64,000 nt of DNA from Sindora glabra (Eukaryota > Streptophyta > Magnoliopsida > Fabales > Fabaceae). How positions within the stretch are numbered: position 1 is the first letter of the stretch; every line of letters starts with the position of its first letter. The translations under genes and the position numbers were made by a program. The stretch spans positions 35,052,027 through 35,116,026 of the forward strand of contig CM035233.1 in NCBI GenBank assembly GCA_020226215.1, written 5' to 3'. The notes below the pieces were generated by a model. The model was not told where the DNA came from, made no database searches, and worked only from the letters and a program-made list of their open reading frames with translations. This document shows positions 25,398 through 36,700 of this stretch, one piece after another.

Positions 25398-25997
25398 TTT
25401 TTTATATTTATTCTTATTTTCATATTGTAGAGCGTGGACATTGATTTTTTAGGATATATATAAAAAATTATTGATTTTTATTTTTTTACTTAATAAAAAT
25501 AAAATATTCACATTCAATTTTATTTTATGAATCAATTTTATTTCATGAAACTCCATTGCAACATTATTAAAAGAGTTTAAAGTTGTATGAAATTTAATCA
25601 AGTAGGATTGTCACAATTTGCATACTATAAAAATAAATAATGCATTAACAAGGTGTATAATATTGGTGATCACATTTTGAATACAATGTCACAAGTTATT
25701 TAGGAATTTCCCACTTAGCAATAGATTTACCCCTGATTTAAAATTAGTAATAGAAAAAAAGTAAAGACGAATCAAGGATGCAGATTTCATCACTATATAT
25801 AAGTTTAGCAATAGAATAATATATCATTAATTCCATCTTATTATGCATTCATTCCATTATCATCTTACAAATTATGACAAATTTAGCAACTAATGAAATT
25901 AATTCATCATTAATTAATTACTCACACATTATTTACTAATGCCTTATTTTTTGTCATTATTTTCATCATTGATTTATGTCTTTTTTGTAATAGATAA

Positions 25998-26720
25998 CCT
26001 CTATATGTGGCCCTTATGCTAGCTATCCAATAGGCATATATACATATTTCATAACTTATGTTCACTACCTAGATACCCAATGTGCCCTTACTTGTAATTA
26101 TTCCCTCATGACAAGACTTTAGAAATTTGAAAGCCTCTATATTTGATAAGTAGTCACCACAAGACTCAAGCACCTTCTCAATAATATAACCTTTAACAAT
26201 GTATCTTCTAGTTGATGTTAATTTCTTACATACCTTTTTAGGATTTTCATATATTGTTCAAAAAGGTATATCCACATTAACTAAACTGGTCCATATAATT
26301 TTATCATGCTTACCAAATTGACAACTAGATGCACCATGATGTTAAAGAAGGAAAACAAGAAGTACATCTTAAGTTGATATAGTGTAACCATAACTTTTTT
26401 TTGTAAGTTTTTTGAATTCTAAGGTCAACAATCTTACTACATATTACACCAAAGAAGAAACAAAGTTCAGTGAGAGTATATCTAATATGTTTTGATAAGA
26501 TAGATTGAAAAGCAATTGGTAATATTTATTGCATTAAAGCATGACAATCATGAGACTTTAAGCTAATTAACTTTAAGTCTTTCATTAAGATAAGGGTCTT
26601 AATGTTTGAAAAATACCTTATATCACCTTAATACCAAGTAAACACTTATAGAAACTTGTCTTCTTCTTTTTAGATAGAGTATGACAAACTCAGAAGATAT
26701 GTATGTTAACCCTTTCTTCT
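25998..26720 (-). pseudogene. CACTA transposase remnant, DUF4218 region
   Basis: Reverse-strand reading gives LKSHDCHALMQ, then ILSKHIRYTLTELCFFFGVICSK, then IMVHLVVNL, EQYMKILKRYVRN and LESCGDYLSNIEAFKFLKSC (fragments broken by stops and frameshifts). These match in order the DUF4218 domain of TNP2-type transposases: the KSHDCH motif, the pre-helix LCFFF..ICSK, the MVHL motif, the ERYMK.LK.YVRN motif and the CxEYLSNVEA-like end. It lies between the N-terminal piece at 31.4-32.7 kb and the DUF4216 piece at 19.8-20.4 kb, in the same orientation. Confidence 0.8.
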
Positions 26721-27421
26721 TAGTATTAGTTCTCTTCGAATGGACATTTCAACTAAATCTAATTTAACTTTAACTCTATTCTTGCTCTTCCTCAATATGT
26801 TCAATAGCATTCTAACAAGATTATCATAAATATTTTCCTTCATATACATGACATTATTGTTAAGTTTCACATACAACTTTTGTTAGGTTTTATATCAAAT
26901 AGCATAATTTAAAAATTTATTCCAAAATCTATCAAGAATTCAAGCAAAAAAAGAATAAACTAGTGTTAGTGTTTATACCTTTGTTATATGAGACTCACTT
27001 GCTATAAAAAAATCTACTACTACTTCTGATAAACAATTCTATCATTAATGTCTAAATAATTCAATCACAAATGCATAAATTATTTAGGATTGAACATGTC
27101 TAATCACAATCAAATCTCATCATGAACACACGAGCTGGATCATCATAAATGTAGGAACATGATTATAACAAATCACAAACATTATCCAGAAAGGTGACTT
27201 CTCTATAGTATTAACATGAACATTCGAATACTTTGAATTAATTGAATAGGATTGGTCTCTTTTTCTCTCCCAATATAGTGCTAGCTTTAGGACTTTTCTA
27301 GTTTTGGTCACACTCTCAAAAACCTTAAAACATTTTTTTTATCTCATAGATGATAACCATATGTTTTCCTAATCTTAACTAGATATTTATTAAATCTTAT
27401 GATCAATATTTTAACCAAATA
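26721..27421. other. Middle part of the older CACTA element, decayed
   Basis: AT-rich DNA between the DUF4218 remnant and the 2.8-kb inserted CACTA element. It presumably contained part of the transposase gene but I cannot read family motifs in it. The 63-codon minus-strand frame at 27120-27311 has no recognisable features. Confidence 0.35.
27419..27421. other. Target-site duplication ATA (left)
   Basis: ATA directly before CACTACAAT; the same trinucleotide follows the right end at 30232-30234. Confidence 0.75.
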
Positions 27422-30231
27422 CACTACAATAAATTAACATTTGTGCTACTGTTAAAATCGTGGCACAAGATTAAAATTTTCATAACTATACTATTTAATT
27501 ATGGAAATACTGGTTAAATAGTCCCGTGACACAAGTAAGCATGGCAAGAAAATTGTCACAAGAAAAAGGGTCTTGTGGCATAAATGAATTTTTTTGCCAC
27601 GGGTTCACTTGTAACTAATAGATTCTTCTAATCAAAAGTACAAATGTGGCAAGAAAGGTACATCCGTAGCTAGTAATTCATATTGCCACGAATAAAATCA
27701 TAGTAAAAAATAAAATAAAATAATTATAAAACTAATATAATTAGCTAAATTAATTTTTATATATCTAAATTAAATTGATTATCTAACCAATTCAATCAAG
27801 TATTATCTTATCATTTTATTTATACATCTATTGAAATCTATTAATACTTTTGACCCATATCTAGTTAGGATAAATCATTGAAATTTTATTTTTCTAGAAA
27901 TTATAATTGCATTTACTGAAAGTCGAACTTGAATCTCCAAGCTAAAGAATGACATGCCAAACTACTGTGCTAGTTTGCTTCTTTAGTATTAGAATATAAT
28001 ATATTTTATATAAAATTTTAATTGATCAATTAACTTCAAAAATAAACTACACTTATATAACACTAATTATATAATAATAAAATATTACATAAATACATAT
28101 AATTAAAATGCACTAATAATAAAATATTTTATAATTTTATTTTAAAAATTAATTTTTTATAAATGAAATTCCCATTTATTTTTTTTAGTAATTTTGATTA
28201 TATCAAATTTATTCTTTATAAATATCTTATATCAATTTATCTCTCATAAATAATTAATTAGTTAATTTTATCCTTTTATTAATATTTTTATTAATTATTA
28301 TTAATTAAGTTATTACAAAATAAAAGTAAAATTTTTATATCTTTCAGATAATTTTTTATTATTTTCTAAAATTCCTTCAATAAAGTTTGAATTATATGAA
28401 ATAAATATCTATACAAATCATAATTTTGAACTATTATCTATATTTAAATTTTAATTATAATTTAAAATTTAAATTATTATAAATTATTTACTTTTAATTT
28501 TTATTAATAATACATATTTTATCATTCATAAATATAAATTAAATCATTTAAACCTTCATAAATTCTTTATATTAATTTCTTCTCTCATATGTTATTTATA
28601 TTTAATTTTTATTTTTCATTTATCAAGTCATTAACCTATCAATAAAATTATAAATGAATAGACTAAATTAATTAAATTATTATTTAGAAGGAAAGAAATT
28701 ATTACAAAATATATGTAAGAAATAAAATTAATACAATTGGAATTAATAAAAGATGAAAATGAAAATTTAGACATTTTTTAGATATCACTCCCTCAAATAT
28801 AATTTATTTAAAATATTTTAATATAATAATTTTATCATTATTAAATTATACATAATTTTACATAACTATTATTTTTAATTTTTTAATGAAAGTTTTGTTG
28901 ATATTAAAGTGATTAATGTAAAATTTATTATATATTTCTATAATAAAACTTGTTATAACTTATCTCATAAATTATACTATTTATATATAATATAATGATT
29001 TCAGTATTTTCATAATATATATCTTCTTTATTATCACATTTTTTAGAATAATGTGATGAGATAAAAAAATAAATTTTTATAATATTTTATACTTTAAATT
29101 ATTTTTTTGTTTAATTGATATTTTAAAAATTGGATTAAATAATGAATTGGAAAAATTGTTATATACATATGTATTATATATATGTATATGTAAATCTTAT
29201 TAATTTTTAATTTTAGTATGTATAGAATTTAAATTCATTGAATAATTATATAATACACTCTTTAATATATTATAATATTTATTTTATTAATGTATACTAA
29301 TTTTATTATATAAATTTAATTAATGTAAAGTTAAATAATTATTTATTATTTATAAAAAATAGTTACATTCTAATAAATTAAATTTAGTACATATATATAT
29401 ATAAATACTTAAGAGCTTAACAATTGAATTCTTTCTTACATATCTTAAAATTTGAGGTTCTACTCCTATTTAAATTATTTTAAGAAAAATAATAAAAGTA
29501 TATAATTATACAATTTATGACTAATTCTATCTTTTTACATATATTTTATGAATTAACTATTTAAAAATATTAATTTTTATAGTTTTTTTATTTTGATTGA
29601 TGAGGCTAATTAGTTGATCAAATAATGAATTAGTTATTTATTAAACATCTATAATATATAAATATTTATTTTTTTATTATCTACCATATTGCAGCATGTT
29701 GCACTTATTATAAATTATATTTTTTATATGTGTAGTTTCTAAAAATGATATATTTGACTATGATTTTATTTATAAAAGTAATTCATGGCATAAGTAATAC
29801 TTTGCTATAAATAAAGTTTTCTGACTTATATGATAGAATAAGTGATATTTTATCATATAAAATGCATACTTGTAATTTAATTTGTAGTACAAGTGATACT
29901 TTGCTATGAGTAGAGTTTTTTTGTAGCACAAATAATACTTAACCATGAAAGTTGTATTCCCGTAGCTTAATCTTATGGTGCAAGTGGTATTTTACCACGA
30001 ATAAAATTTTTTCGTAGTACAAGTAATACTTTGCTACGAAAATTGTGTTCTCGTAGCTTTATTTGTGGAATAAGTGATATTTTGCCATAGGTAAAATTTT
30101 CCTATGGTATCAATTTTTTAATTTTTTAGATATTTGTTTAAATTTTTTTTCTCTTGGTAAATGATAAAATTGCCACGATTTTTGAATTTTTGTGGCATAA
30201 TTTGTAGCACAAGTGTTAATTGATTGTAATG
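27422..30231. mobile_element. Non-autonomous CACTA element, 2810 bp, intact ends
   Basis: The left end at 27422 reads CACTACAATAAATTAACATT and continues TGTGCTAC. The reverse complement of the right end at 30231 reads CATTACAATCAATTAACACT and continues TGTGCTAC, so 25 of 28 terminal bases agree. Both sides are flanked by the trinucleotide ATA (27419-27421 and 30232-30234), the 3-bp target duplication expected of CACTA elements. Both subterminal zones are full of repeated, partly palindromic words such as TGGCA/TGCCA and CGTAG/CTACG. The core is extremely AT-rich and encodes no protein I can recognise, so the element would depend on a transposase in trans. It sits inside the older, larger CACTA element. 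Confidence 0.85.
29784..30200 (+). repeat. Subterminal repeat array of the 2.8-kb CACTA element, ~46-bp period
   Basis: About seven degenerate units of the form TGTAGYACAAGTRATACTTTGCTAYGAA begin near 29786, 29832, 29882, 29923, 29976, 30014 and 30062. Many units are imperfect palindromes (for example CGTAGTACAAG against CTTTGCTACG). In known CACTA elements such subterminal motifs bind the transposase; that role is inferred here. Confidence 0.7.
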
Positions 30232-30234
30232 ATA

Positions 30235-31385
30235 TTTCTTTTTAAAAGATTTGACTAGTATTAATTAGATATTATTATCTTACCAATATATTTTATTTTA
30301 TAAATAAAAAACTCTTTTTGATCTCTAACCAAGACTACTTTAAGAAGGAGATAATAAGGTTTTAATTATTAACTAAGCCCAAATACGACTCTAGTTAATA
30401 ATTAGCCCAAATCTAGTGTCTCCCAAGTATAGCTTAATCATATTATGCTATTGCTTAGTAAATACCAATCATATTGAGTTTATCCTGATTACAAACTTTA
30501 ATCTGACTGAGAGTTTTTAATTATATTATGAGCCTAATATTTGACTCATTCTATGTATATAACCTTAAAGGTTCTTATTATATTAGCAATGATCCTAAAA
30601 TCTTATTTTATTATCATAGATAGTAAGTGGTATTTATCAATATATCACTACCATAAAATAATAAGAAACATAACCTTTCTCTAACCAATATTTTATGTAA
30701 TTTAATCTCTTTTGTCTTGGACTAAATTTGAGGTATGGAATGTGTCACCCTCTTCATAATTCAATATATGTATTTCTTGATTTCAAAGTAAACTAACTAA
30801 AAATAGATGAATTAATATCACCTATTGATTCATTTAAGTACAACTAGGTATTTCATATTATCATTTAATCTAGCGGTTTACAATTATCACTTCTCATACA
30901 TAGAAGGCATAAAATCTCATTTAAATCACTTACATTCCTCCATATGATTCATAATATACCTAATCACCACCTTTTAAGCTAACCCTATTATAGGTAACAT
31001 TAGATGGCATCAAAGTACATAACTTCTTATGTAAGGAACTATAGTAATTTTAGGTCAAAGGATCATGTATATTATTGTCATTATAAGAATTGCCTATAAT
31101 ACTTATATAGTGATTTATATAGCATTTTCATGATGGGCCAATCTAGTACATTTATTCTTTAACATGTATCTATGAGTTAACTTTACATTATATATCCATA
31201 ACCATGGTCATTAGCTAATATACATATTAGTCTTGATGTATTATTATTATCTTATTTTATAATAATACTCAACTAGGGATATTTTATAAATAATATAAAT
31301 TATTTTAAGGGCAATTATTATATTTATTTATATTATATAGATATAACATTAAACATAATAATTGAAATGCCTTTATAATGAAAAC
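30235..31385 (-). mobile_element. Probable LTR-retrotransposon fragment or solo LTR
   Basis: This block interrupts the older transposase order. On the plus strand it contains GGATCATGTATATTATTGTC, CATTTTCATGATGGGCCAATC and ACTCAACTAGGGATATTT, which resemble LTR sequence of plant Copia-like elements in reverse orientation. No TG/CA ends or target duplication were fixed, so class and limits are tentative. Confidence 0.35.
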
Positions 31386-31389
31386 ATAA

Positions 31390-32720
31390 TACATGTATGC
31401 AAATTCAATCATCCTTATGATTGGCTACTGGAGCATACATTAATAGCTTTTTCTAGAATAAAAGATTGAAAAATATAGATCTCTTCTTCCATGAAATCTT
31501 TCTTGTAGGGTTTAGTAAAAATGACATTGACATTTTTAACCTATTCATAAACTTGATCTCTAGGTAAGGGATTTGAAGCCAGTGATTTTTTTGCTAACCC
31601 ATTAAAAGCTTTCCTTAGCTTGCAATGTTAATAGCCGTAGGGCAAAAATCTTAAGTGGCTAAGATACATCATCTTCTTTCCATGCCTCAATTGAGAAGAA
31701 CAAGCACCAATTTCATAAATATGGCATACTCTATATCTTTTAACATTGTAGCCAGACAAATTGCTTATGCTAAGAAGTCATTGATTATACAAAAGAGCAT
31801 AGAATGTAAAATGAAACATTTCTAACAATATATATCAAAGACCAAGATACCTTCCCAGATCATCTTTAGGTCTTCTATTAGCAATGTTAAGAAGATATTT
31901 GTGTAATTCTTAGTTGTTTAGGGCTTAAAATTAATAAGGATAACATGACATGCTTCATGCATAGCCTAAGAGGTAGATTGTAGATCATCAATATAATAAG
32001 ATATGTTTATGTTTGCCATTATATTACCATAAAGGTTCATTCCATCCATACAAAGTATAGGCCTAAGTTTTTTTAGCCCATAACCAGGTGCAAGGAACAA
32101 TGTATCAACTATATGCCTTTAAAGGGAATCAGTTAGATACCAAAGCTTATCAATAGGTAAGATCTAGTCCTTATGCCATGTTAGATTCTTAATATCCTTT
32201 CCATTGGTGAACATTCATTTAAACCTTGGTATTATTAGAAGATATCATTGCTATCTTTCTTCCTTAATTTGTAACATGGTGCCCTGCATTTTGGACATTC
32301 ATTTAAAATCATATGTTCCATTTATTGTAGTATGCAATTATTAAGACAAGCATGTATCTTTTTGTACTTTATACCTATTAGGCACATAACTTTCTTGGCC
32401 TTATAAGTAAGATCCAAAAGCCCATTCCTTTTGCAAGGTATTTCTTTTAATAGATGCAACAATATCATAAAGCTTTTATTACTCCAACCATTCCCCACCT
32501 TCAAGTTAAACAATCTTAGCATAGTAGATAATTGTATAAATTTGGTCTAATCTATATATAATAGCTTTTCTGCATCATTTAACAAGTTATAAAGGACATG
32601 TGCGCATTGAATGAATTTACCTTTAATATCATGCACCATGTCCTTTAACCAATCATCTATTCTTACATCTATGTTATCATTTTCATGGATCAGCTTGCCT
32701 CAGTAGGTATAGATGAATTA
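31390..32720 (-). pseudogene. CACTA transposase remnant, TNP2 N-terminal half
   Basis: The best open part, 32522-32322, reads MLRLFNLKVGNGWSNKSF, then MILLHLLKEIPCKRNGLLDL and TYKAKKVMCLIGIKYKKIHAC, the start of the Transposase_21 (TNP2) domain. Downstream on the same strand RPILCMDGMNLYGNMA, MIYNLPLRLCMKH and LLIEDLKMIWEG follow in family order, and near 31400-31560 VYE..KNVNVIFTKPYKKD is seen. Upstream (32560-32700) RIDDWLKDMVHDIKGKF and VLYNLLNDAEKLLY match the segment before the domain. Many stops and frame changes make it a pseudogene. Confidence 0.85.
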
Positions 32721-33775
32721 GATAAATCACCTTCTCTATGTTATATCCATCACATATACCCCTAGTTAATGTAGCTAAAAAATGTATGCTTTCTTATCCT
32801 TGATGGATTGACCATCCTAGTATAGACATATTTCTCATAAAGATACCTAATGAGCTTATTTCCTTTTCCTAACTAATAATAAATCTAATAAATTCCTCGA
32901 TCCTTTTGGCATATTTAGCACTTATGCAATGAGTATACATCTATTTATAGTCTATGACTACCTAATCTATATAAAAAATGCAACAAATACATAAGAAATA
33001 TCTATAAATAAAAAATTACACTAACATATGAACAATATTAGGGTTTTAATGAAGTCAATATGCATATGTTGACATTTACACCATTCAAAACCCTAGAAAA
33101 GGTAATTAAACATATAGAATCCAAACAGATATAGAGGTACACAATCACAAAATCAAAATGTTCATCCCTAAATTTAGAGGAAAAATAAGGAATTCTAACA
33201 CACCTTAATGAAAAGAAGAAAACTACAGTGAGCTAGGGGTGAATTAAAGGTTGAATGTGAGCTTTATTGATCTTTGGTAGAAATATCTAATAATGAATCT
33301 TGTGAGAAAGGTTGAACAACTCTACATAATACATTTTGGAACCAAGTGAAAGATTCATATTTATTTCAACTTTTGTTGTCATTTTTGTGAATTATTTAAA
33401 GAGCAAAATGAGATTGTTCGATTTTCCATGTTAGTTGTATACTAAAATCGACATCTAATATTCAATGTATTATGTTCAAAATATTAATGATCAAATATAA
33501 CATGTTGGTTACCTAAAAATTATTATCTTTATTACTTTCTACATTAGTTTTAAATAAAAAAAATTAATATGTTATATTAAAAAAATTAAATTTCAACATC
33601 AGTTTTATTTCAAATTGATGTAGTTTCCTTATTTTTTTTATTAGAGAACAATTTGTATTTGAATATAAAAAATCTTGTTTAATATGCCAATTATTATAAA
33701 AAGTAGACATCATAATATAAAGACATCAATATAAAGAAAAAAATTAATGTGGTTTCATTGTTTTCTTATTATTGG
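32721..33775 (-). other. 5' part and subterminal zone of the older CACTA element
   Basis: Next to the transposase start the sequence is decayed. From about 33430 words such as ACATCAG, TTGATGT and GACATCA recur in both orientations, as in CACTA subterminal regions and as at 18840-19130. Confidence 0.4.
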
Positions 33776-36700
33776 AAAGTGAAATCTTTAACATTTCAAA
33801 TGAAAGATAATAATTAGAAAAGAATTATTTTTAAATGTTTTAAATAAATAGAGAGTTAATTATATCTCATTTTGTAAATGAAGTATATGTTCTATTCATA
33901 CCAAAAGAGAGTTATTGAAATGCAAAAACTAAACATAAGTATTAGAGAAAGTAAATTAAGAAATATATGAAAAATAGATAATAAACAATTATAAAAATAT
34001 ACTATTTTATTTACTTACATGTACATCATTGCATGATTACTTCAACAAATGCAATAAATAACCAATTTTTATTACATATTTTATATCATTACATCAAAGA
34101 TGTTGATGAATAGAATATTCCATCCCTAGTGCTAGTTTTTCTCATTAACTAGATTCTTATTTTTTTTATATTGCTTAAGGTTGCTTTTAAGTTAGAAGGT
34201 GTAGGTGACTCTCCTACTTCAATCCCCAAAGAGAAAGTCTTTTTCCGTAGTACAACTAAACATAGGAAAACATAGTTTTTCAATTTCTCTTCCTATTGTA
34301 ATGGTGGAAAAAAATTAAGAAGTTAGCTCGTATTACTTATGCTTAATTACATGTAAAAGGAGACTTCCTACTTGTAGATTGAGGTAGGGATGTAGGAAAT
34401 GTCTAGGTAATACATTTGCTTTCATTATCAATTTGTAAGTGTGGATTGGATGCAAGATAGCTCTCCTTACATCTCAAGAAGTACATTTAAAGATGCCTTA
34501 ATTCTTGTTACAAGCCTTACTTCTTTTAATATCTTAGGTTTCTTAGTGTGACTATTATGGTTTATCACCCTGAAAAACCTGAGATATTGGGGAAAGCAAG
34601 TCATTTGATATGATCCAAAGTATTTCTAAATGCCAGATGAGATAGAAGAAAAACTATCTTTAAATTTAACCTAAACTTTCAAATTAGATAATAGATACAA
34701 AGGCATCACCGAATTGTTCAAAATGGAGATTGCAAGCAAAACTTATAGGTAATATGTATTGGTTATAAGAACCATTATCAAAGTTTAAAAGTTTGGCAAT
34801 TTAAAATGTAGCACCTAAAATTCTTTTATACATTGATTTTTTGAAAAATCAATATTGCATGTTTTCATGATTTCATATAATCTCATGAATATTGTAGTGC
34901 AATTTAAATAAGCTAACCATTGACATAATTTTACACATCAGTTATCAATATAAACTGACATGGTAAGTCATTTGCAATTTCTAATAATATCGTAAATATA
35001 AATATTAATTACTTGTAAATGACCTTTAGATGTTAATTTTATATACAACCAACATCTAAGTATTTACAGTTTCCAATAATACTGTAAATACAAAAATTAA
35101 TCTAACATGCTATTTGGTATTACTTTAGACATTGGATATTTAAAAATTGACATGGCTTATCAAAAATAAGTTTATAGCTGATATCCATGTCAAATTTTAT
35201 TAAATAGTTGATATGGTTTGCTCATTTTTTTTTCAAAATCTAGTATGCTATAAATATAATTTTACACAATGAAATCTTGAGATTTTAGAAAATTTTATAT
35301 TATGATATTATTATACAATAAAGATTAATGATAATAGCAATAAAAGATCAAATATATTTACATATTCACATATGAAGGTACAGATTAAATAAAAACTTTA
35401 ATTATAATATATCATTATATGATTAAAATTACATAGGAAAATATAAAGCATTTTTACGGTTATATATATTCCATAAAACAACTTACATAAAAACTATACT
35501 TTTATAGTATAATCATTATGTATCTAAATTTAATCCATAAAATATTCCTTGTTGCAAATTCTTGTATATTCAAGAAAGTTAATTTGTTTTCCTTATATTG
35601 AAATGTTCCAAAAGAATATGCAAATATTAGCCATTCCTTGCTTTAATGTACAGGGTGGATATGAGGATAACTTATATTTAGGAATTCTTCGAATTTATGG
35701 AAGTATCACATCCAAAACTTTAATGCCTTATTTCATTTGAAAGCAAGAGATATTAAAGTCTTGGATAGGATGCTTCCACAAAATTTGAAGTATTTTCAAA
35801 AAATAAGTGAATTGCGTTCAAATTCAACCTAAAATATAAAAAAGAGTAGGAATGAAATTCATAGATACTAAGAGAAATAATAGATGTCAATTATTAATAA
35901 AAAATTGACACCCTATGTATTACAATTTTCAAAGTAAGATGTGATTCTCATACATTTAGACATTGACTAAGCCCAAATTAAAATATAAAGTAAAATAAAC
36001 ATCTATCATAAATAATAACTATTGTCTTAAGTTTTTACATAACCAATTCTTCACTTTCAATTAGATATCATGATTTTACAACGTTAATTTTTTATTTGAA
36101 TTCACATGATAAGTTACACTTATTTTCAGAAATATCACTACAATTATGTGCATTGATTTTCACCTTAACTGACATTAATATGGTGACATTGTATTGCAAT
36201 TCTATAATAATAAAATTAGACCAACCATTTATTAGTTCGGGTTTGAATCTAATAATTAAATATTTAATGAGCCTTAAGTTCTTTTTGGGTATTACATTAG
36301 ATATGTTAAAATTTACATTAAATTACAAAATATTTTAATACAATATTTTTTTATTTTATAATATTTAATAGATCTTGAATCTTTTTTAAGCATCATATTA
36401 GACCTATTTAAGTAATATATTCCTTAATTAAAATATTATTATATAAAAATCAATATTATCATATATATAAAAATACCATGACAACTTATTTGAGATAAAT
36501 AGTTTTCAAAATATTTAAATTTACATTAAACCCTAAATATATTTTAAAATAATATTTTATTTATTATATAATATTACTTTGTACAATATAGGAGCATATC
36601 TCACGAAAATATAAATAAATAAATAAATAAATAATTATCTATAAGTTGACCTAATGTGACCTTTAATTAATAGAGTTAATAATAACATAACTTACATTCA

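Larger units (their letters stand above)
20368..25995. mobile_element. Nested CACTA-like element (~5.6 kb) inside the older transposase
   Basis: It starts with CACTATAAGAAAATTTGC at about 20371, right at the break in the older transposase. It ends at about 25995 in TTTTTTGTAATAG, whose reverse complement is a diverged copy of the start. Both ends carry subterminal words typical of CACTA elements: TTAGCAATGAAT and CGCTAATTT on the left, TAGCAATAGA and ATTTAGCAACTAATG on the right. The interior holds a 146-bp tandem array and four alternating inverted modules but no transposase that I can read. GAT flanks both ends and could be the 3-bp target duplication. The right terminus is uncertain by about 10 bp. 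Confidence 0.55.
18735..33775 (-). mobile_element. Decayed composite CACTA (En/Spm) DNA transposon, outermost element
   Basis: Three minus-strand pieces of one TNP2-type transposase lie in the correct order (N-terminal part at 31390-32720, DUF4218 part at 26000-26720, DUF4216 part at 19830-20367) and are separated by younger insertions. Beyond them, both flanks carry repeats of words like AATTGATGT and GACATCAAT (18840-19130 and 33430-33770), the usual layout of CACTA subterminal repeats. Possible termini are TACTATAGAATTG near 18752 and TTTTCTTATTATTG ending near 33774, but the canonical CACTA ends are decayed, so the limits are estimates. Confidence 0.5.

Noticed and set aside
29784..30200. 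CRISPR-like regular repeats
   Set aside because: Degenerate repeats at the end of a CACTA element in a plant genome, without unique spacers.
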